64,000 nucleotides of DNA from Morganella morganii (GCF_019402645.1 NZ_VKKS01000001.1:3390970-3454969); one strand, 5' to 3'; counted from the first letter of the stretch, positions 30,484-39,971 are shown. Program-made: numbers and translations. Notes: a model not told the origin generated them from the letters alone.

Positions 30484-30518
30484 CACCCCGCCCGTTTTAT
30501 TGGGCGAGGGCTTTTTTT
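30484..30518. terminator. Terminator between slmA and pyrE
   Basis: CCCCGCCC and GGGCG-A-GGG form a GC-rich stem with a bulged A around a T-rich loop, followed by seven T. Confidence 0.85.
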
Positions 30519-30532
30519 ATCTGCTGTTCTGC

Positions 30533-31180
30533 TCAGATCTCAATACCATACTGCTCACGGTATGCCCGAACAGCCTGTAAATGAATATCCATCTGCGGAT
30601 CTTCCGCCAGATAACTGATTAAATCATTCAGTGTAATAATGGAAAATACCTGACAACCATAATCACGCTCTACTTCCTGGACAGCGGATAACGCGCCTTT
30701 ACCTTTTTCCTGACGATCAAGACTCAGCATCACACCGGCAAGCGTTGCATTGTTTTGTCTGATGATTTCCATCGACTCACGAATAGCCGTTCCGGCAGTG
30801 ATCACATCATCCACCACCACAATCCGGCCATTAAGCGGGCAGCCTACCAACGTTCCGCCTTCCCCGTGATCTTTGGCCTCTTTGCGGTTAAAACAGTACG
30901 GCATATCAAGGTCATGATGCTCCGCCAGAGCAACCGCTGTCGTCGTTGCAATCGGAATCCCCTTGTAGGCCGGCCCGAACAGGACATCATACTGCACGTC
31001 GCTGTCGCATAATGCTGCCGCATAAAAGCGTCCGAGCAGCGCCAAATCCCGTCCGGTATTGAACAGCCCGGCGTTGAAAAAATACGGGCTTTTCCGGCCG
31101 GACTTCAGCGTAAATTCACCAAATTTCAGTACCTGTTTTTTCATCGCAAGTTCAATAAATTCGCGCTGATAAGCTTTCAT
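30533..31180 (-). CDS. pyrE: Orotate phosphoribosyltransferase PyrE
   Basis: 215 residues from the ATG at 31180, which has AGGAG six bases upstream and matches E. coli M-K-x-Y-Q-R-x-F-I-E; the frame upstream to 31213 is not used. It converts orotate and PRPP to OMP in pyrimidine synthesis. PRPP-binding [11 protein letters not shown] and the flexible-loop [10 protein letters not shown] are intact. Second gene of the rph-pyrE operon, separated by the attenuator below. Confidence 0.98.
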   Translation of the reverse strand: MKAYQREFIELAMKKQVLKFGEFTLKSGRKSPYFFNAGLFNTGRDLALLGRFYAAALCDSDVQYDVLFGPAYKGIPIATTTAVALAEHHDLDMPYCFNRKEAKDHGEGGTLVGCPLNGRIVVVDDVITAGTAIRESMEIIRQNNATLAGVMLSLDRQEKGKGALSAVQEVERDYGCQVFSIITLNDLISYLAEDPQMDIHLQAVRAYREQYGIEI

Positions 31181-31230
31181 CGGGATCTCCTGACTCTGAT
31201 TTACGGATAACACGCCTGAATCACAGGCAT

Positions 31231-31256
31231 AAAAAAGGCGACTATCACGTCGCCTT
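31231..31256 (-). promoter_or_regulatory. rph-pyrE intercistronic attenuator (UTP-sensitive type)
   Basis: On the minus strand GGCGAC (31249-31254), GTGATA and GTCGCC (31237-31242) form a hairpin followed by six U. It begins six bases after the rph stop. In E. coli a terminator at the same place makes pyrE expression depend on ribosomes closely following RNA polymerase, which slows when UTP is low. The same mechanism is inferred here. Confidence 0.88.
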
Positions 31257-31260
31257 CTGA

Positions 31261-31989
31261 TTAATTTTCTAATGCCGCCTTCTGGGCGGAAAAAATGGTT
31301 TCCAGCCCGCCCCTTGCGAGGGCCAGTAACGACAACAACTCATCATGACTGAAAGGCTCGCCTTCTGCCGTGCCCTGGACTTCAATCATCCGTCCGTCAT
31401 CAATCATGACCACATTCATATCGGTTTCTGCCGCAGAATCCTCGACATATTCCAGATCACAACGCGGCTCGCCATCCACAATACCGACAGAAACAGCGGC
31501 AACCATGGATTTCAGCGGGCTGGCTTTCAGTTGGCCTTTTGCGACCATCTGGTTAAAGGCATCGGCCAGGGCCACACAGGCACCGCTGATAGCGGCGGTA
31601 CGGGTGCCGCCGTCAGCCTGGATAACATCACAGTCGAGGGTGATGGTGAATTCGCCCAGTTTGGTCAGATCAACCGCAGCACGCAGTGAACGCGCGATCA
31701 GGCGCTGGATTTCCATTGTGCGGCCGGTCTGTTTACCACGGGCGGCTTCGCGGGCATTACGGGAATTGGTTGCGCGCGGCAGCATGCCGTATTCCGCAGT
31801 GATCCAGCCCTGACCCTGACCTTTCAGGAAACGCGGCACACCTTCTTCAACGGAGGCATTACATAACACTTTGGTGTCACCGAACTCCACCAGCACAGAG
31901 CCTTCGGCATGTTTGGTATAATGACGGGTGATAGTAATAGGACGCACCTGGTCTGTTCCCCGGCCAGCGGGACGTGATGACTGACTCAT
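31261..31989 (-). CDS. rph: Ribonuclease PH
   Basis: 242 residues, full length, unlike the frameshifted rph of E. coli K-12. A phosphorolytic 3' exonuclease that trims tRNA precursors. Conserved sequence: [17 protein letters not shown], and E-x-Q-G-T-A-E-G. Divergent from yicC; TATAAT-like -10 elements face each way at 32025-32030 (minus) and 32076-32081 (plus). Confidence 0.98.
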   Translation of the reverse strand: MSQSSRPAGRGTDQVRPITITRHYTKHAEGSVLVEFGDTKVLCNASVEEGVPRFLKGQGQGWITAEYGMLPRATNSRNAREAARGKQTGRTMEIQRLIARSLRAAVDLTKLGEFTITLDCDVIQADGGTRTAAISGACVALADAFNQMVAKGQLKASPLKSMVAAVSVGIVDGEPRCDLEYVEDSAAETDMNVVMIDDGRMIEVQGTAEGEPFSHDELLSLLALARGGLETIFSAQKAALEN

Positions 31990-32113
31990 AGCGATTCTCC
32001 GGTTCAGTTAACTGTTGGGGGCGCATTATACGGCTTAAACCGGTGAATGCCTATGCCTTAACACCATAACAGCGCTATAATCAGAGCAATAAATCCATCA
32101 CAGGACAGATATT

Positions 32114-32977
32114 ATGATCCGTAGTATGACCGCATTTGCCCGCCAGGAAGTCAAACGCCCGTGGGGCAATGCTTCATGGGAACTCCGCTCTGTTAACCAG
32201 CGCTACCTTGAAACCTACATCCGCCTGCCGGAACAACTCCGCAGCCTGGAGCCGGTGATCCGTGAGCGTCTGCGCCAGCGTCTGACCCGCGGCAAAGTTG
32301 AGTGTAACCTCCGCTTTGACCTGAGCAGCAATGCGCAAAGCGGGCTGAATATGAATGAAGACCTGGCAAAACAGCTGGTTGCTGCCGCAAACTGGGTTAA
32401 AAACTACAGTCACGAAGGGGAAATCAACCCGCTGGAAATTCTGCGCTGGCCGGGCGTGATGTCAGCACAGGAGCAGAATCTGGACACCATCAGTGAAGAA
32501 CTGCTGGCGGCACTCGATGACGCTATCACTGCCTTTATCGATGCCCGCGAGCGTGAAGGTGCGGCGCTGAAAACCTTAATCGAACAGCGCCTTGACGGTG
32601 TGACAGAAGAAGTCCGCAAAGTCCGGGCACAGATGCCGGATATCCTGTTATGGCAGCGTGAGCGCCTGCAAAGCAAGCTGGACGATGCACAGATTCAGGT
32701 CGATCCGAACCGTCTGGAACAGGAACTGATTCTGCTGGCACAGCGTATTGACGTGGCGGAAGAATTAGATCGCCTCGATGCGCATGTGAAAGAAACCCAT
32801 AATATCCTGAAGAAGAAAGAGGCTGTCGGCCGCCGTCTGGACTTTATGATGCAGGAATTCAACCGCGAATCGAACACCCTCGCCTCAAAATCTATCAATG
32901 CCGATATCACCAGTTCCGCGATTGAACTGAAAGTGCTGATTGAGCAGATGCGTGAGCAGATTCAGAATATCGAATAA
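32114..32977 (+). CDS. yicC: Endoribonuclease YicC
   Basis: 287 residues, family length. The N-terminal YicC domain starts M-I-R-S-M-T-A-F-A-R and carries L-R-S-V-N-Q-R-Y-L. The C-terminal DUF1732 region ends with F-M-M-Q-E-F-N-R-E-x-N-T-L-A-S-K-S and I-E-Q-M-R-E-Q-I-Q-N. The family has been described as endoribonucleases that affect small-RNA levels. Its neighbourhood (divergent rph) is standard; the downstream side is accessory. Confidence 0.96.
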   Translation: MIRSMTAFARQEVKRPWGNASWELRSVNQRYLETYIRLPEQLRSLEPVIRERLRQRLTRGKVECNLRFDLSSNAQSGLNMNEDLAKQLVAAANWVKNYSHEGEINPLEILRWPGVMSAQEQNLDTISEELLAALDDAITAFIDAREREGAALKTLIEQRLDGVTEEVRKVRAQMPDILLWQRERLQSKLDDAQIQVDPNRLEQELILLAQRIDVAEELDRLDAHVKETHNILKKKEAVGRRLDFMMQEFNRESNTLASKSINADITSSAIELKVLIEQMREQIQNIE

Positions 32978-32997
32978 CCATTCATTATTACCCGAAG

Positions 32998-33022
32998 AAA
33001 CGGTGGATTTCCGCCGTTTTTT
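32998..33022 (+). terminator. yicC terminator
   Basis: AACGGTGG pairs with CCGCCGTT (one T-G pair) around ATTT, followed by six T. Confidence 0.9.
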
Positions 33023-33138
33023 GTACCTTTTAAAAACTGCGCTCTGAATACAGACACAATTATCAGAACATAATTCTGACAAAAACAAAAAAACACTACA
33101 ATAAGTACCCACAGTGACTGCTAAGATGAATATTACTC

Positions 33139-33165
33139 TATCGTTTGTTTATATTATAAACGATA
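33139..33165. promoter_or_regulatory. Inverted repeat upstream of the TccC-like gene
   Basis: TATCGTTT (33139-33146) and AAACGATA (33158-33165) are perfect 8-base arms around an 11-base AT-rich centre. The repeat ends 24 bp before the start codon, just upstream of the AGGAG. Position and symmetry suit a dimeric regulator, but no family was recognised. It could also be a leader hairpin. Confidence 0.5.
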
Positions 33166-33189
33166 CTTTTATCAATGCAGGAGACTATT

Positions 33190-36081
33190 ATGGATACATC
33201 GCTGTTCAGTAAAACCCCTTCAATAACCGTTCTTGACAACAGGGGTCTGGCCATACGCAATATCGCCTACCACCGGCATCCGGATACACCGGATAAAACT
33301 GAAGAACGTATTACACGTCATAGCTATGATTCACGGGGTTTTTTAACCAAAAGCGCAGACCCGCGCCTGTACGGTAAAAAATTATCTAACGTTACAGGTA
33401 TTACCGGACTCAGCGGTACAGTGTTGTGTATAGCAGGTGCCGATAATGGCATACAAATCAATCTGAAGGATGCTGCCGGTCGCCCGTTTGTAACAACCAC
33501 AAATATCGGTACAGATAAAAACGGGCGGTATGATCTGAGCAATGCCGTCACCCGGACTATCCACTATGATATGGCCGGCCGGCCGTCATATATTGAAGAA
33601 CAGAGTGGAAAAAACACATCACTGATTGCTGAACGTTTCTTCTACGCCGGTAACACAGCTCAGGAGAAAGCATGTAACCTGGCAGGGCAGTGCATACGCC
33701 ACTTCGATTCCGCAGGTTTGCTGCAGACAGACAGGATTGCGCTGACCGGCATACCTCTTTCCGTTACCCGCCGGTTACTTAAAGACGCAAATAACCCCGC
33801 AATCATCCCGGACTGGTCTCAGACAGAAGATGCACAGCTATCTTCCGAACCCTATACAACACTGACAACGACGGATGCCACCGGAGCAATACTGACAACC
33901 ACCGATGCCACCGGCAACCAACAGCGTGTCAGCTATGATATTGCCGGCCACCTTTCCGCCAGTTGGCTGACAATCAAAGGTGAAAAAGAACAAGCGATAA
34001 TTAAATCCATTAATTACTCGGCTGCAGGACAAAAATTACAGGAGGTGCACAACAACGGCGTCATCACAACATATTCCTATGAGCCTGAAACTCAGCGTCT
34101 TATTGGTATTAAAACGGAGCGTCCTGCCGGACACAAAAACGGGGCGAAAATACTTCAGGATCTGCGTTACGAATATGATCCGGTCGGTAATATTCTCAGT
34201 ATTACAAATGATGCCGAAGAGACTCGTTTCTGGCGAAATCAGAAAGTTGTTCCGAAAAACACCTGCATCTATGACAGCCTGTATCAGTTGGTTAAAGCTA
34301 CCGGCCGGGAAACAGCCGCAACCCCGCAAAATACAGATCTCCCATCTCCTGTTCCTGCAGACAACATGGCATATACCAATTACACGCGTATTTATACCTA
34401 TGATAATGCCGGAAATCTGACGCAAATACGCCATTCATCCCCCGCCACCGGTAATAATTACACCACCCCGATTACCATCGGTGAAAGCAGTAACCGTGGT
34501 GTATTAAGCAGTATTACGCAAAGCCCGTCAGAGGCGGATACCCTATTTACTCCAGCGGGATTACAGACAATATTACAACCCGGCCAATCCCTGCGCTGGA
34601 ATTCGCGCAATGAACTGCAATATGTTCAGAATCCCGGTTCTGCGGAGAATGGTGAATTTTACCGTTATGACGCCAGTGGCCGCCGTATTCTGAAAATCAG
34701 CAGGAAAGAAAGTAATACACAATATCAGCGGGTTATTTATCTGGCCGGTCTGGAACTGCACACCACGTCCCGTAATAACACAGAAACAGAAAGTCTGCAG
34801 GTCATCACATCCGGGCAGGCCGGACGTGCACAGGTACGGGTGCTGCACTGGAACACCGGATGTCCTGCCGGTATCACTGATAATCAGATACGTTACAGTT
34901 ATGACAATCTCTCCGGCAGCAGTAACCTGGAACTGGATAGTGACGGAAATATCATCACGCTGGAAGAATATTACCCCTATGGAGGCACCGCAGTTCTGGC
35001 TACCCGCAGCAAAACCGAAGCAGACTACAAAACAATCCGTTACTCCGGTAAAGAACGTGATGCTACCGGTCTGTATTATTATGGCCGACGTTACTATCAG
35101 CCATGGGCGGGTCGCTGGCTCTCCGCAGATCCGGCAGGAACCGCAGACGGACTGAATCTGTTCAGGATGGTGAGCAATAACCCGGTATCACTGACGGATA
35201 CTGACGGACTGGCAGGCGAAAGGCTTTCGCAGCTCTTTGCATCAGACAGTGCACAATTAAAGAAAGGGAATATCACACCTTTGCGTAACAGAGGGTTACT
35301 TGTCGGCAATGACAGCACAGAGACATCACTGCCTTTCAGTATCGGCCGGTTCGACTCTGTTGGCTCCTCTCCGGTAGTAAGAGAGTATCAATCTGGCTTA
35401 CTGAAAAAGGGAGGGGAACTATACGGTGCTGTCAAGATTTTCCGAGGTTCGCAGGTGACCTCCACCGAGTCCGGTTCAGGAACAATCGGAACAAATTGGG
35501 GCAGAAAAACACTTTCCGATGATATTACCGGGATCAATGTCTTAAGCGGAATGTCCGGCTCAGTAGGTATACGTATTAATACAAGCGATATAGCTGAAGG
35601 GAAACCGGTTATTATTACCTCCGGTGCCCTGAGCGGATGCACCATGTTGTACGCAATGGAAAGATCGCATTTCTATGCCGTTCATACCGGACAGAAACCG
35701 GGTGATAATAAATGGAAAACCGGTATTCAGGGTGTCAAAACAACACAACAGATCTTTAAAACGCTTTCAGATAAAGATTTAGCGGTCAGTGGTGAAAGTA
35801 ATAACAGTCTGATCGGTATGTTGGGTCAATTTGATAGCGCAGCGATAACCTACATGGGCAAAGACGGTACCCGAATCAACCAAACTGCGGAGAATGTTTT
35901 TGCGTTTGACTACAATGAAGCACAAACTTCCCGTTTCGATATCCGGGCGGGTTACAGCTATGCATTACTGGCAAAAAATGCGGGTAAGGTTCATGTAAAA
36001 GTCCTGTCAGAAGATGCCATCATCAATCCGGCAACTAACAAAATTAACGTATTAAACTCAATGAAAGCTCGTCTTCATTAA
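33190..36081 (+). CDS. Tc-toxin C subunit (TccC-like, RHS core) with CNF1-type deamidase tail
   Basis: 963 residues from the ATG at 33190 (AGGAG eight bases upstream; an ATG at 33175 precedes the Shine-Dalgarno). The front is TccC-like: S-K-T-P-S-I-T-V, D16-N-R-G-L, then many RHS/YD repeats such as Y-D-x-x-G-N. The core ends with the conserved F-R-M-V-S-N-N-P-V (658-666) and D-T-D-G-L (670-674), where the aspartyl autoprotease of this family releases the C-terminal toxin. The variable tail (675-963) holds S-G-A-L-S-G-C-T with Cys817 and F-Y-A-V-H-T-G with His832. The 15-residue spacing equals Cys866/His881 of CNF1, which deamidates a Rho-family Gln. No TcA or TcB gene is nearby, so it is an orphan. 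The RHS assignment is firm and the CNF assignment strong. Confidence 0.9.
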   Translation: MDTSLFSKTPSITVLDNRGLAIRNIAYHRHPDTPDKTEERITRHSYDSRGFLTKSADPRLYGKKLSNVTGITGLSGTVLCIAGADNGIQINLKDAAGRPFVTTTNIGTDKNGRYDLSNAVTRTIHYDMAGRPSYIEEQSGKNTSLIAERFFYAGNTAQEKACNLAGQCIRHFDSAGLLQTDRIALTGIPLSVTRRLLKDANNPAIIPDWSQTEDAQLSSEPYTTLTTTDATGAILTTTDATGNQQRVSYDIAGHLSASWLTIKGEKEQAIIKSINYSAAGQKLQEVHNNGVITTYSYEPETQRLIGIKTERPAGHKNGAKILQDLRYEYDPVGNILSITNDAEETRFWRNQKVVPKNTCIYDSLYQLVKATGRETAATPQNTDLPSPVPADNMAYTNYTRIYTYDNAGNLTQIRHSSPATGNNYTTPITIGESSNRGVLSSITQSPSEADTLFTPAGLQTILQPGQSLRWNSRNELQYVQNPGSAENGEFYRYDASGRRILKISRKESNTQYQRVIYLAGLELHTTSRNNTETESLQVITSGQAGRAQVRVLHWNTGCPAGITDNQIRYSYDNLSGSSNLELDSDGNIITLEEYYPYGGTAVLATRSKTEADYKTIRYSGKERDATGLYYYGRRYYQPWAGRWLSADPAGTADGLNLFRMVSNNPVSLTDTDGLAGERLSQLFASDSAQLKKGNITPLRNRGLLVGNDSTETSLPFSIGRFDSVGSSPVVREYQSGLLKKGGELYGAVKIFRGSQVTSTESGSGTIGTNWGRKTLSDDITGINVLSGMSGSVGIRINTSDIAEGKPVIITSGALSGCTMLYAMERSHFYAVHTGQKPGDNKWKTGIQGVKTTQQIFKTLSDKDLAVSGESNNSLIGMLGQFDSAAITYMGKDGTRINQTAENVFAFDYNEAQTSRFDIRAGYSYALLAKNAGKVHVKVLSEDAIINPATNKINVLNSMKARLH

Positions 36082-36087
36082 CAGGTA

Positions 36088-36125
36088 AAATCCGGCGGAT
36101 ACTCAATATCCGCCGGATTTTTATT
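36088..36125. terminator. Bidirectional terminator between the TccC-like gene and xanQ
   Basis: AAATCCGGCGGATA (36088-36101) and TATCCGCCGGATTT (36107-36120) form a perfect 14-bp stem with a 5-base loop, followed by TTATT. The xanQ stop codon touches the stem. Confidence 0.93.
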
Positions 36126-37524
36126 AAACTTCCTCTTCCCTCACCGATTCTTCAATATCATCCGGTTCTTTTTCTTTACTGATCGGAATAATTAAATTCA
36201 GAATAATAGCTGTCACACCGCCCATACAGATCGGGTTTTCTGCCAGTGCATAAAGGGATGTCGGCAGGACGTGGAAAACCGCCGGGTCATAAGAGACCCC
36301 TAACCCCAGCCCCAGCGAAGTCGCCACAATCAGGGTTTCGCGGCGGCGCAGACCGTTTGACAGAATAATGCGGATCCCGGCAATGGCAATCATGGAGAAC
36401 ATCAGCGTCATCGCCCCACCCAGTACCGGTGCCGGAATCGTCGTAAAGAACCAGCCGATCCCCGGAAACAGCCCCAGAATCACCAGGATAACCGCAATGA
36501 TTTTTCCGACATGGCGGGAAGCCACCCCGGTCATCTGAATAACCCCGTTGTTCTGGGCAAAGGTGGTCAGCGGCAGAGAACTCATCGCGGAAGCCGCCAC
36601 AGACACCAGACCATCCGCCATTACCCCGCCTTTCAGACGGGACTGAAATTCCGGCCCCTGTATTTTCTGTCCGGACACCAGCGCGGTTGCCGTCAGGTCA
36701 CCGACTGCCTCCAGCACACTGAGCAGATAAATAATGGCGACCACCAGGAAGTGGGCGAAGTTAAACGAGAAACCATATTTGAACGGCACCGGGATTGTGA
36801 TAAATGAGGCTTTGCTCATCTGACTGAAATCCACCATCCCCAGAAACAGAGCGCAGATATAACCGACAATCAGCCCGATAGCGATCCCGCCCATGCGCAG
36901 CAGCGGGCTTTTGCAGCAGTTAAACCCGATAACAACCAGCAGAACCAGTAACCCGACACCGATATTCTGATAATCGCCGAAGGTGCCGGAGGATTTGGCG
37001 GAGAAGCCGCCGCCGAAATCAATAATCCCGACTTTAATCAGGCTCAGCCCGATCATCAGAACCACAATACCGCTGACTGTCGGGGTGATGACACGGCGCA
37101 GATAGGGCAGGATAAAAGACGACCCCACAACTAAGAATGCACCGGCAAACGAGATACCGAAGATAGTGGACAGTAACAGCTCTTCATCAACACCATCAGT
37201 GCGCATGCTGGTTCCGATGGCAATCATCACTGTCACAAATGAAAAGTTAACGGACTGAATCGATAATAACCCCGAGCCGACCATACCGTAGCGGTTTACC
37301 TGCAACCAGGTACCGACACCGGAGGCAATCATGGCCATGGAAACAAGATACGCATTGGTCTCAGGCGATAACTGTAAGGCTGTGCCGACGATCAGCGCTG
37401 GTGTAACCATCGGAACGAAAATCGCCAGCAAATGGGTAACAGCACCAATAATCGCCTGAAAAAACGGGGGTTTATCTTCGAGCTGGTAAATAAGATCAGA
37501 TGCTGTGTTTTGTTGATCAGACAT
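36124..37524 (-). CDS. xanQ: Xanthine permease XanQ (NCS2 family)
   Basis: 466 residues, the same length as E. coli XanQ. An inner-membrane proton-coupled xanthine importer with about 14 helices. Typical blocks: S-D-L-I-Y-Q-L-E-D-K-P-P-F at the N-terminus, H-L-L-A-I-F-V-P-M-V-T-P-A-L with the TM1 histidine, S-V-L-E-A-V-G-D, and the NCS2 signature Q-N-N-G-V-I-Q-M-T-G-V-A-S-R. Close resemblance to XanQ rather than XanP throughout. It is monocistronic. Confidence 0.93.
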   Translation of the reverse strand: MSDQQNTASDLIYQLEDKPPFFQAIIGAVTHLLAIFVPMVTPALIVGTALQLSPETNAYLVSMAMIASGVGTWLQVNRYGMVGSGLLSIQSVNFSFVTVMIAIGTSMRTDGVDEELLLSTIFGISFAGAFLVVGSSFILPYLRRVITPTVSGIVVLMIGLSLIKVGIIDFGGGFSAKSSGTFGDYQNIGVGLLVLLVVIGFNCCKSPLLRMGGIAIGLIVGYICALFLGMVDFSQMSKASFITIPVPFKYGFSFNFAHFLVVAIIYLLSVLEAVGDLTATALVSGQKIQGPEFQSRLKGGVMADGLVSVAASAMSSLPLTTFAQNNGVIQMTGVASRHVGKIIAVILVILGLFPGIGWFFTTIPAPVLGGAMTLMFSMIAIAGIRIILSNGLRRRETLIVATSLGLGLGVSYDPAVFHVLPTSLYALAENPICMGGVTAIILNLIIPISKEKEPDDIEESVREEEV

Positions 37525-37844
37525 CTCTTCTCTCCTGTGCGTGAATTTGACTATCTGACTCTGTTAATAACTATCTGTTTTATTTAAAACTCTTGTGGAG
37601 AACAGACGGCTGTCATGCAATCTGTATCAACAGATTAAGCAATAACCACACCAGGAGGCCGGATTAGCGGGGAAAAGGGTTATAAAATGTGATTAATAAC
37701 GAAGTTTCTGATCACTTTGTGAAATTGTTCACTATTTGTACTGAACATATCAGGACGGCGGGGATTTTCAGCACAAATATCATTATGAGAATGATGATTA
37801 ATAAATAATCAAATTGATAACCACCGGTGACCGGCGGCTGAACA
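37525..37844. other. Intergenic region between tehA and xanQ
   Basis: About 320 bp without a credible gene. It must hold the xanQ promoter on the minus strand. At its left end CCGCCGG-TCA-CCGGTGG (minus strand, 37821-37837) can fold as a short hairpin followed by a weak T-rich stretch, but this lies upstream of xanQ and after the tehA stop only in the sense of being outside both genes. No riboswitch or RNA gene was recognised. Confidence 0.45.
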
Positions 37845-38837
37845 TTAATTCTCTTCGCGGATACGGGCGCGGGTGATTTGCTTTCTGGCCAGCAGACGCA
37901 GTGAATTGACTACCAGCAACAGAATAAAGGCATTGGAAAAGATAAACAGAGTGAATGCCAGAAGGTGAATAAATTTATTATCTGAAGACATACTGATATT
38001 CAGGGAGGATTTTGCCAGTGCCGACACACCAAATGAAAAGCTCCAGAATGACAAGGTAAATGACTGCTGTGTAAACCAGGGGATGAGCCTGATCATAAAC
38101 ACCAGTTGCAATAACCCGTAACCGAGCAGCATTTTGGCAAAAAAATCAATGTGATTCTGGTTTACCGCCAGATAGGCGCTGCATGCCACCAGTGCCGGAG
38201 CCAGCTGAATCCCGAAAGAGAGGCGCGATTTTTCATCCATCAGCCCGTCACTGCGGATCCGTTTCAGAATTGCCGGTTCCAGACTCAGCCAGGAGAAAAC
38301 CCCCGCACCGAAAAAGAGAATACCGAGGTCGGTAAAACCGAGTGCTCCGCACGCCATGGCACAAATAAAATTATTGGCGACAGTCGGCAGATAGAGCACC
38401 GGGGTGGTCGCCGCTTTCGGGTATTCCCCTTTCCACTGGGAGCCGACCAGCCATGCTGCGTAAGAAAGTTGTGCTACTGCACCGAGGGCAAACAGTCCGG
38501 CGGAAAACAGCGGGAAGTATGGTGTCAGCCCCATCGCCACCAGCACAGTGGTCGCCGGTAACAGGCTGGAGAACCCGCCGGCGACCGGATGACGGAACTC
38601 ATCAGTCATTTTTTCCGGAAAACAGAGACTGCGGATAATAAACAGGGTTATCAGCACCAGCCAGACAGCACAACCGGCACCGATAATCACCTCACCGATA
38701 AGTGCCGGATAGCCCTGCTCTGCCACCGCGTAACGCCACGCCATCCCGGTGCCGATCAGCCCCAGAACCATGCCGAAATACCCGGCTGAAAACCGGGAAG
38801 AAGAGGATTTAATTTTATTTATCAGTGCAATGCTCAT
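37845..38837 (-). CDS. tehA: Tellurite-resistance/dicarboxylate transporter TehA (SLAC1 family)
   Basis: 330 residues, exactly the usual TehA length, with ten predicted membrane helices in a SLAC1 fold. The start, S-R-F-S-A-G-Y-F-G-M-V-L-G-L-x-G, matches the family's first helix. A central Y-L-P-T-V-A-N-N-F and L-S-L-E-P-A-I-L are conserved. TehA homologues are anion channels; overexpression gives tellurite resistance together with TehB, which is not next to it here. Confidence 0.88.
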   Translation of the reverse strand: MSIALINKIKSSSSRFSAGYFGMVLGLIGTGMAWRYAVAEQGYPALIGEVIIGAGCAVWLVLITLFIIRSLCFPEKMTDEFRHPVAGGFSSLLPATTVLVAMGLTPYFPLFSAGLFALGAVAQLSYAAWLVGSQWKGEYPKAATTPVLYLPTVANNFICAMACGALGFTDLGILFFGAGVFSWLSLEPAILKRIRSDGLMDEKSRLSFGIQLAPALVACSAYLAVNQNHIDFFAKMLLGYGLLQLVFMIRLIPWFTQQSFTLSFWSFSFGVSALAKSSLNISMSSDNKFIHLLAFTLFIFSNAFILLLVVNSLRLLARKQITRARIREEN

Positions 38838-38944
38838 ATCTGTTCTGCTCTGTCATCATATCATCACCGGAACAAAATCTCCGGTGATTAAATAATAATA
38901 CAAATTTTATAATTTATTTTGATAAGAGTCATTCCGTATACATG

Positions 38945-39406
38945 TTATATCACATTATTTTTTCCGGCTGTTCCCGGCACCAGCCCTGCCAGTCCCCAGT
39001 GATGGGTGATCTCACGGATAATCAGTAAAAATGCCGTGAATTGTTTGTCTGAAGGGAGTGATGTCGATGATACCGGGCTGCCGCTGATGACATTCACGAT
39101 CTCATTAAACGCGCGTTCTATTTCCTCTGTGGATAAGAAACCCGCTTCATCACCGGTAAGTAAATAGTTTAGCCGCGGATCCGGGCAATGCAAAATCAGC
39201 GCGCCCGCCGGTAACGCCGCCCGCACCGGGATGATCCGGTTTTCAATATGCTCAATCGCCACTTCCGCTTCATATGCTGTCACCGACGAGTGCTGAAAAA
39301 CAAACCCGTCAATCACACTGTCGCCGAGCGGAATGCACACATCGACCTCCGCAGAAAAAATCCGGGTTTCTGTTGCTGTTATCTGTAATGTCAGGTGCGT
39401 TACCAT
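38945..39406 (-). CDS. Hypothetical protein
   Basis: 153 residues, no signal peptide or membrane segment, mixed alpha/beta composition with an acidic character. No motif was recognised. It keeps normal codon use and sits 107 bp from tehA and 122 bp from the DUF411 gene, on the opposite strand to the latter. No function can be inferred. Confidence 0.6.
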   Translation of the reverse strand: MVTHLTLQITATETRIFSAEVDVCIPLGDSVIDGFVFQHSSVTAYEAEVAIEHIENRIIPVRAALPAGALILHCPDPRLNYLLTGDEAGFLSTEEIERAFNEIVNVISGSPVSSTSLPSDKQFTAFLLIIREITHHWGLAGLVPGTAGKNNVI

Positions 39407-39527
39407 TATGACCTCCGTTTAAACCTTTACACTTCTCCGCATAACTATACGTTCCCCTGTATTGACCTTCCCCTAAGGTAAACCATTAATCTCATCATTA
39501 TTATCCGACTCATTACAGGGAATACCG

Positions 39528-39971
39528 ATGAAAAAATCCGTTTGGGCGTTATCTTTATTATTAACCACATTATCTGCCGGTGCCATGGCGGCGAAAGGAA
39601 CCGTCACTGTGTATAAATCCCCGGCCTGCGGCTGTTGCGGCCAGTGGGCGGAAGGGGTGGAAAAAGCCGGTTATGATGTGGAAACCAATATTATTCCGCA
39701 GGCGCAGCTGGAGAAAATGATGCTTGATTCCGATGCCACCGCGAACCTGATGAGCTGCCATCTCGCCACGCTGAACGGTAAATATGTGATTGGTCACGTC
39801 CCGGCGGACAGCCTGGATGCCATTGATACGCTGCCGGAAAGTGCCAAAGGGATTTCTGTCCCGGGGATGCCGGTCGGCAGCCTCGGCATGGAATACAAGG
39901 ATATGAAAGAGCCGTATGATGTGATCGCCTATGATGCGGACGGAAAACAGACGGTATTCCGCAGCTATTGA
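39528..39971 (+). CDS. DUF411 periplasmic metal-binding-like protein
   Basis: 147 residues. A signal peptide ends near G-A-M-A-A. The mature protein starts with V-T-V-Y-K-S-P-A-C-G-C-C-G-Q-W, whose C-x-C-C cluster is the DUF411 hallmark, and has a second conserved Cys/His (M-S-C-H) and V-I-G-H-V-P-A. Members are often found with copper or mercury resistance genes and are presumed metal binders. None of those genes is adjacent here. GGGAA precedes the start. The 3' end overlaps the convergent LysR gene by 7 bp. Confidence 0.85.
   Translation: MKKSVWALSLLLTTLSAGAMAAKGTVTVYKSPACGCCGQWAEGVEKAGYDVETNIIPQAQLEKMMLDSDATANLMSCHLATLNGKYVIGHVPADSLDAIDTLPESAKGISVPGMPVGSLGMEYKDMKEPYDVIAYDADGKQTVFRSY

Noticed and set aside
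33899..33930. Direct repeat encoding T-T-D-A-T-G twice in the TccC-like gene
   Set aside because: A short internal repeat is normal for RHS/YD-repeat proteins and is not a mobile or regulatory element.
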